This document shows, piece after piece, positions 15,301 through 15,842 of a stretch of 15,842 nt of DNA; positions within the stretch are counted from its first letter, which is position 1; each line of letters begins with the position of its first letter. The DNA lies in the NCBI GenBank assembly GCA_946479785.1, contig CAMLHQ010000074.1, forward strand, positions 1-15,842. Reading direction: 5' to 3'. This stretch comes from an uncultured Nitrospira sp. GTDB lineage: Bacteria; Nitrospirota; Nitrospiria; Nitrospirales; Nitrospiraceae. The notes beneath the pieces were generated by a model. That model did no database searches. It was given only the letters and a program-made list of their open reading frames with translations, and had not been told where the DNA came from. A program made the translations under genes and the position numbers.

Positions 15301-15619
15301 CACGCTCATGATGATCGGGATCGTCGTCTCGAATAGCGTATTGCTTGTTGATTTTGCCAATAATCGTCTACGCGAAGGAATGCCGCTCGAAGAAGCCGTG
15401 GTGGAAGCGGGGCGCTTGCGGATCCGGCCTATCCTGATGACCTCGCTAGCCACCGTCATCGGTCTCGCCCCAATGGCGCTCGGGATCGGAGAGGGCAGCG
15501 AAGCGAATATGCCCTTGGCACGTGCTGTGATCGGAGGGCTGACGGTGTCGACTTTTATGACGCTGTTGTTTATTCCCGTTCTCCATTCGATCGCCCGGCG
15601 GCGATCCAATGCCACGTAA
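12383..15619 (+). CDS. RND-family efflux permease (first of a tandem pair)
   Basis: The 1078-residue protein has the usual RND length and layout: a first membrane helix at about 9-28, a large periplasmic loop, helices from about 333 to 480, a second loop and six C-terminal helices from about 925. The proton-relay pair D397-D398 sits in G-R-L-V-D-D-A-I-V-V-V-E-N, as in AcrB. The residue matching the essential AcrB Lys940 is Ser983 (V-V-S-N-S-V-L-L-V-D-F), which marks a branch unlike HAE1 pumps. RND permeases use the proton gradient to export substrates with an adaptor and an outer-membrane channel; neither is encoded in this window. The start ATG follows AGAAGGA. Expression probably comes from the sigma-54 promoter at 11870-11885. 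The substrate is unknown. Confidence 0.92.
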   Translation: MVRAALHNPFAVIAISLIIIILGVVSYQKMVVDIFPEINMPVVAVATFYKGMGPSEVEGAITLRLEQLFLQASYVEHIESRSLPGVSLIKIYFHPSYDVNAGLAEITSLTYSGLRYLPQGIFPPVIIKFGAASLPIAVQTTSSETMGEKEVRDLAYFNVRPQLGNVPGIAFPTTFGGTVRQITVFLDPTQMQARGISTQEIVNAVNDQTALLPAGNVKIGDFDYNVYTNSMIKVIDEMNDIPLKVVNGVPITLRDVGQAVDSTMIQTNVVRINGHRAVYLPIMKQAGANTIQVIDGIKEVLPKLVGLPKELIVKLLFDQSIYIRQAIQTLEHEGLLGGGLACLMVLIFLGSLRSTVIIAMAIPLSVTAAFIGLYFTGHTVNIMTLGGLALAVGRLVDDAIVVVENFHRHLEMGKTSLQAAGDAVTEVALPMLVITVTVFLVFLPIAFFTGVIKFLFVPLALAVAYSMIASYLVALTVAPVAMERLLRTGHGYEHGSSRRSVFSGLQEFWDRLRFFDVFVEHYIRVLRWCLAHKAVVVVVVTALFVGSLLMTPKLATEFFPKVDAGSFILNMSAPEGTRVENTEAIISQVEALIREAVPPDELDQIVSNIGLPQGWMVLYTPVNGPHQAFVLVALKRDHRSKTDAVITKLRSRLIQELPGLKFSFQTGGIVSDVINFGLPAPIDIKVSGRNLSDLADTANRIRNSVALIPGTTDVQVRQGMDYPEVHLDIDRSRASYVGLQEKGIVADLITGLSSNVTLNPGYWIDPRSNNAYFVVTQFPEQALVKFEDFLNTPIVGVRIGHPASATMGGTQMLGSSLALGQTPFPERLRLPGVERESGAPIMLRDLAYVTRQSGPETVDHYNLQRTMDVLVSVNGNDLGRVASQVEEVVSQITHPKDVIVTFKGEIDSMRAAFTGFGGTLPLAMVFIYLVMVGLFRSWLDPFVIMFAVPLGFIGVIWMLFMTNTSVNVESMIGTLMMIGIVVSNSVLLVDFANNRLREGMPLEEAVVEAGRLRIRPILMTSLATVIGLAPMALGIGEGSEANMPLARAVIGGLTVSTFMTLLFIPVLHSIARRRSNAT

Positions 15620-15658
15620 GTACCATGTGTTTCGGCAATCGGGAGTGTATAACCCGGC

Positions 15659-15842
15659 ATGGTTCGCGCAGCGTTAAAAAATCCCTATGCGGTGGTGGCG
15701 ATCAGCCTGATCGTCATCATTTTAGGCGTGGTGTCCTACCAGAAAATGGTCGTGGACATCTTCCCGGAGATCAATCTGCCCGTCGTAGCAGTCGCTACCT
15801 TTTACAAAGGAATGGGCCCCTCGGAGGTCGAAGGTGCCATCA
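15659..15842 (+). CDS. Second RND-family permease, 3' end cut by window edge
   Basis: Only the first 61 codons are visible. They start at ATG 15659, 39 bp after the first permease, with GGGAGTG about 12 bases upstream. The protein sequence nearly repeats the start of the first permease (M-V-R-A-A-L-x-N-P, then Q-K-M-V-V-D-I-F-P-E-I-N and the F-Y-K-G-M-G-P-S-E-V-E-G-A segment). At the DNA level the first 66 bases differ at 18 positions, but the next 118 differ at only three, which suggests recombination between the copies. It is likely co-transcribed with the first gene; paired permeases could form a heteromeric pump as in MdtBC, but this is inference. Confidence 0.88.
   Translation, partial: MVRAALKNPYAVVAISLIVIILGVVSYQKMVVDIFPEINLPVVAVATFYKGMGPSEVEGAI

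Overview
The window looks like chromosomal DNA of a Gram-negative respiratory bacterium, most likely from the Nitrospirota (Nitrospira-like). This rests on a Rieske/cytochrome b complex whose cytochrome b carries a C-terminal haem c domain, a Tll0287-like (DUF3365) haem protein beside it, several small lipoproteins, tandem RND permeases and a sigma-54/NtrC-type regulatory style. The phylum is inferred from gene content only. There are no rRNA or tRNA genes, transposases, CRISPR arrays or phage genes.

Layout. (1) 1-1085: an unknown lipoprotein (+) converges on a membrane-anchored protein with two BamE/OmlA-like segments (-). The latter has a near-perfect sigma-54 promoter and an upstream palindromic activator site. 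(2) 1404-4024: a Tll0287-like c-type haem protein (+) converges on a quinol-oxidising bc module (-), Rieske then cytochrome b-c fusion, with a possible 15-codon coupling ORF between them. Tandem TAGCAC repeats lie upstream of the Rieske gene. (3) 4117-6682 (-): an apparent operon of zinc-ribbon protein, single-domain response regulator, soluble transhydrogenase (SthA) and small lipoprotein, with a good sigma-54 promoter at its head. (4) 6911-11583 (-): an operon of winged-helix-like protein, small lipoprotein, SPFH/prohibitin-like lipoprotein, membrane sensor kinase and NtrC-family sigma-54 activator, with a candidate sigma-54 promoter. (5) 11584-12382: a divergent control region with a second copy of the activator-site motif and a near-consensus sigma-54 promoter facing right, followed by an unusually long leader. 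(6) 12383-15842 (+): a complete RND permease and the start of a second, cut by the window edge.

The main result is a probable sigma-54 regulon. The 23-bp activator-site motif at 1202-1224 recurs at 11790-11812 with 18 of 23 identical positions. It has the same orientation relative to its promoter and nearly the same distance (about 60 bp) to the -24 element. One copy serves the BamE-like protein and the other the RND pair, divergent from an operon that itself encodes a sensor kinase and a sigma-54 activator. I infer that this two-component pair senses an envelope condition and switches on an SPFH lipoprotein, RND pumps and a BamE-like envelope protein. The activator-site pairing is inferred, not shown.
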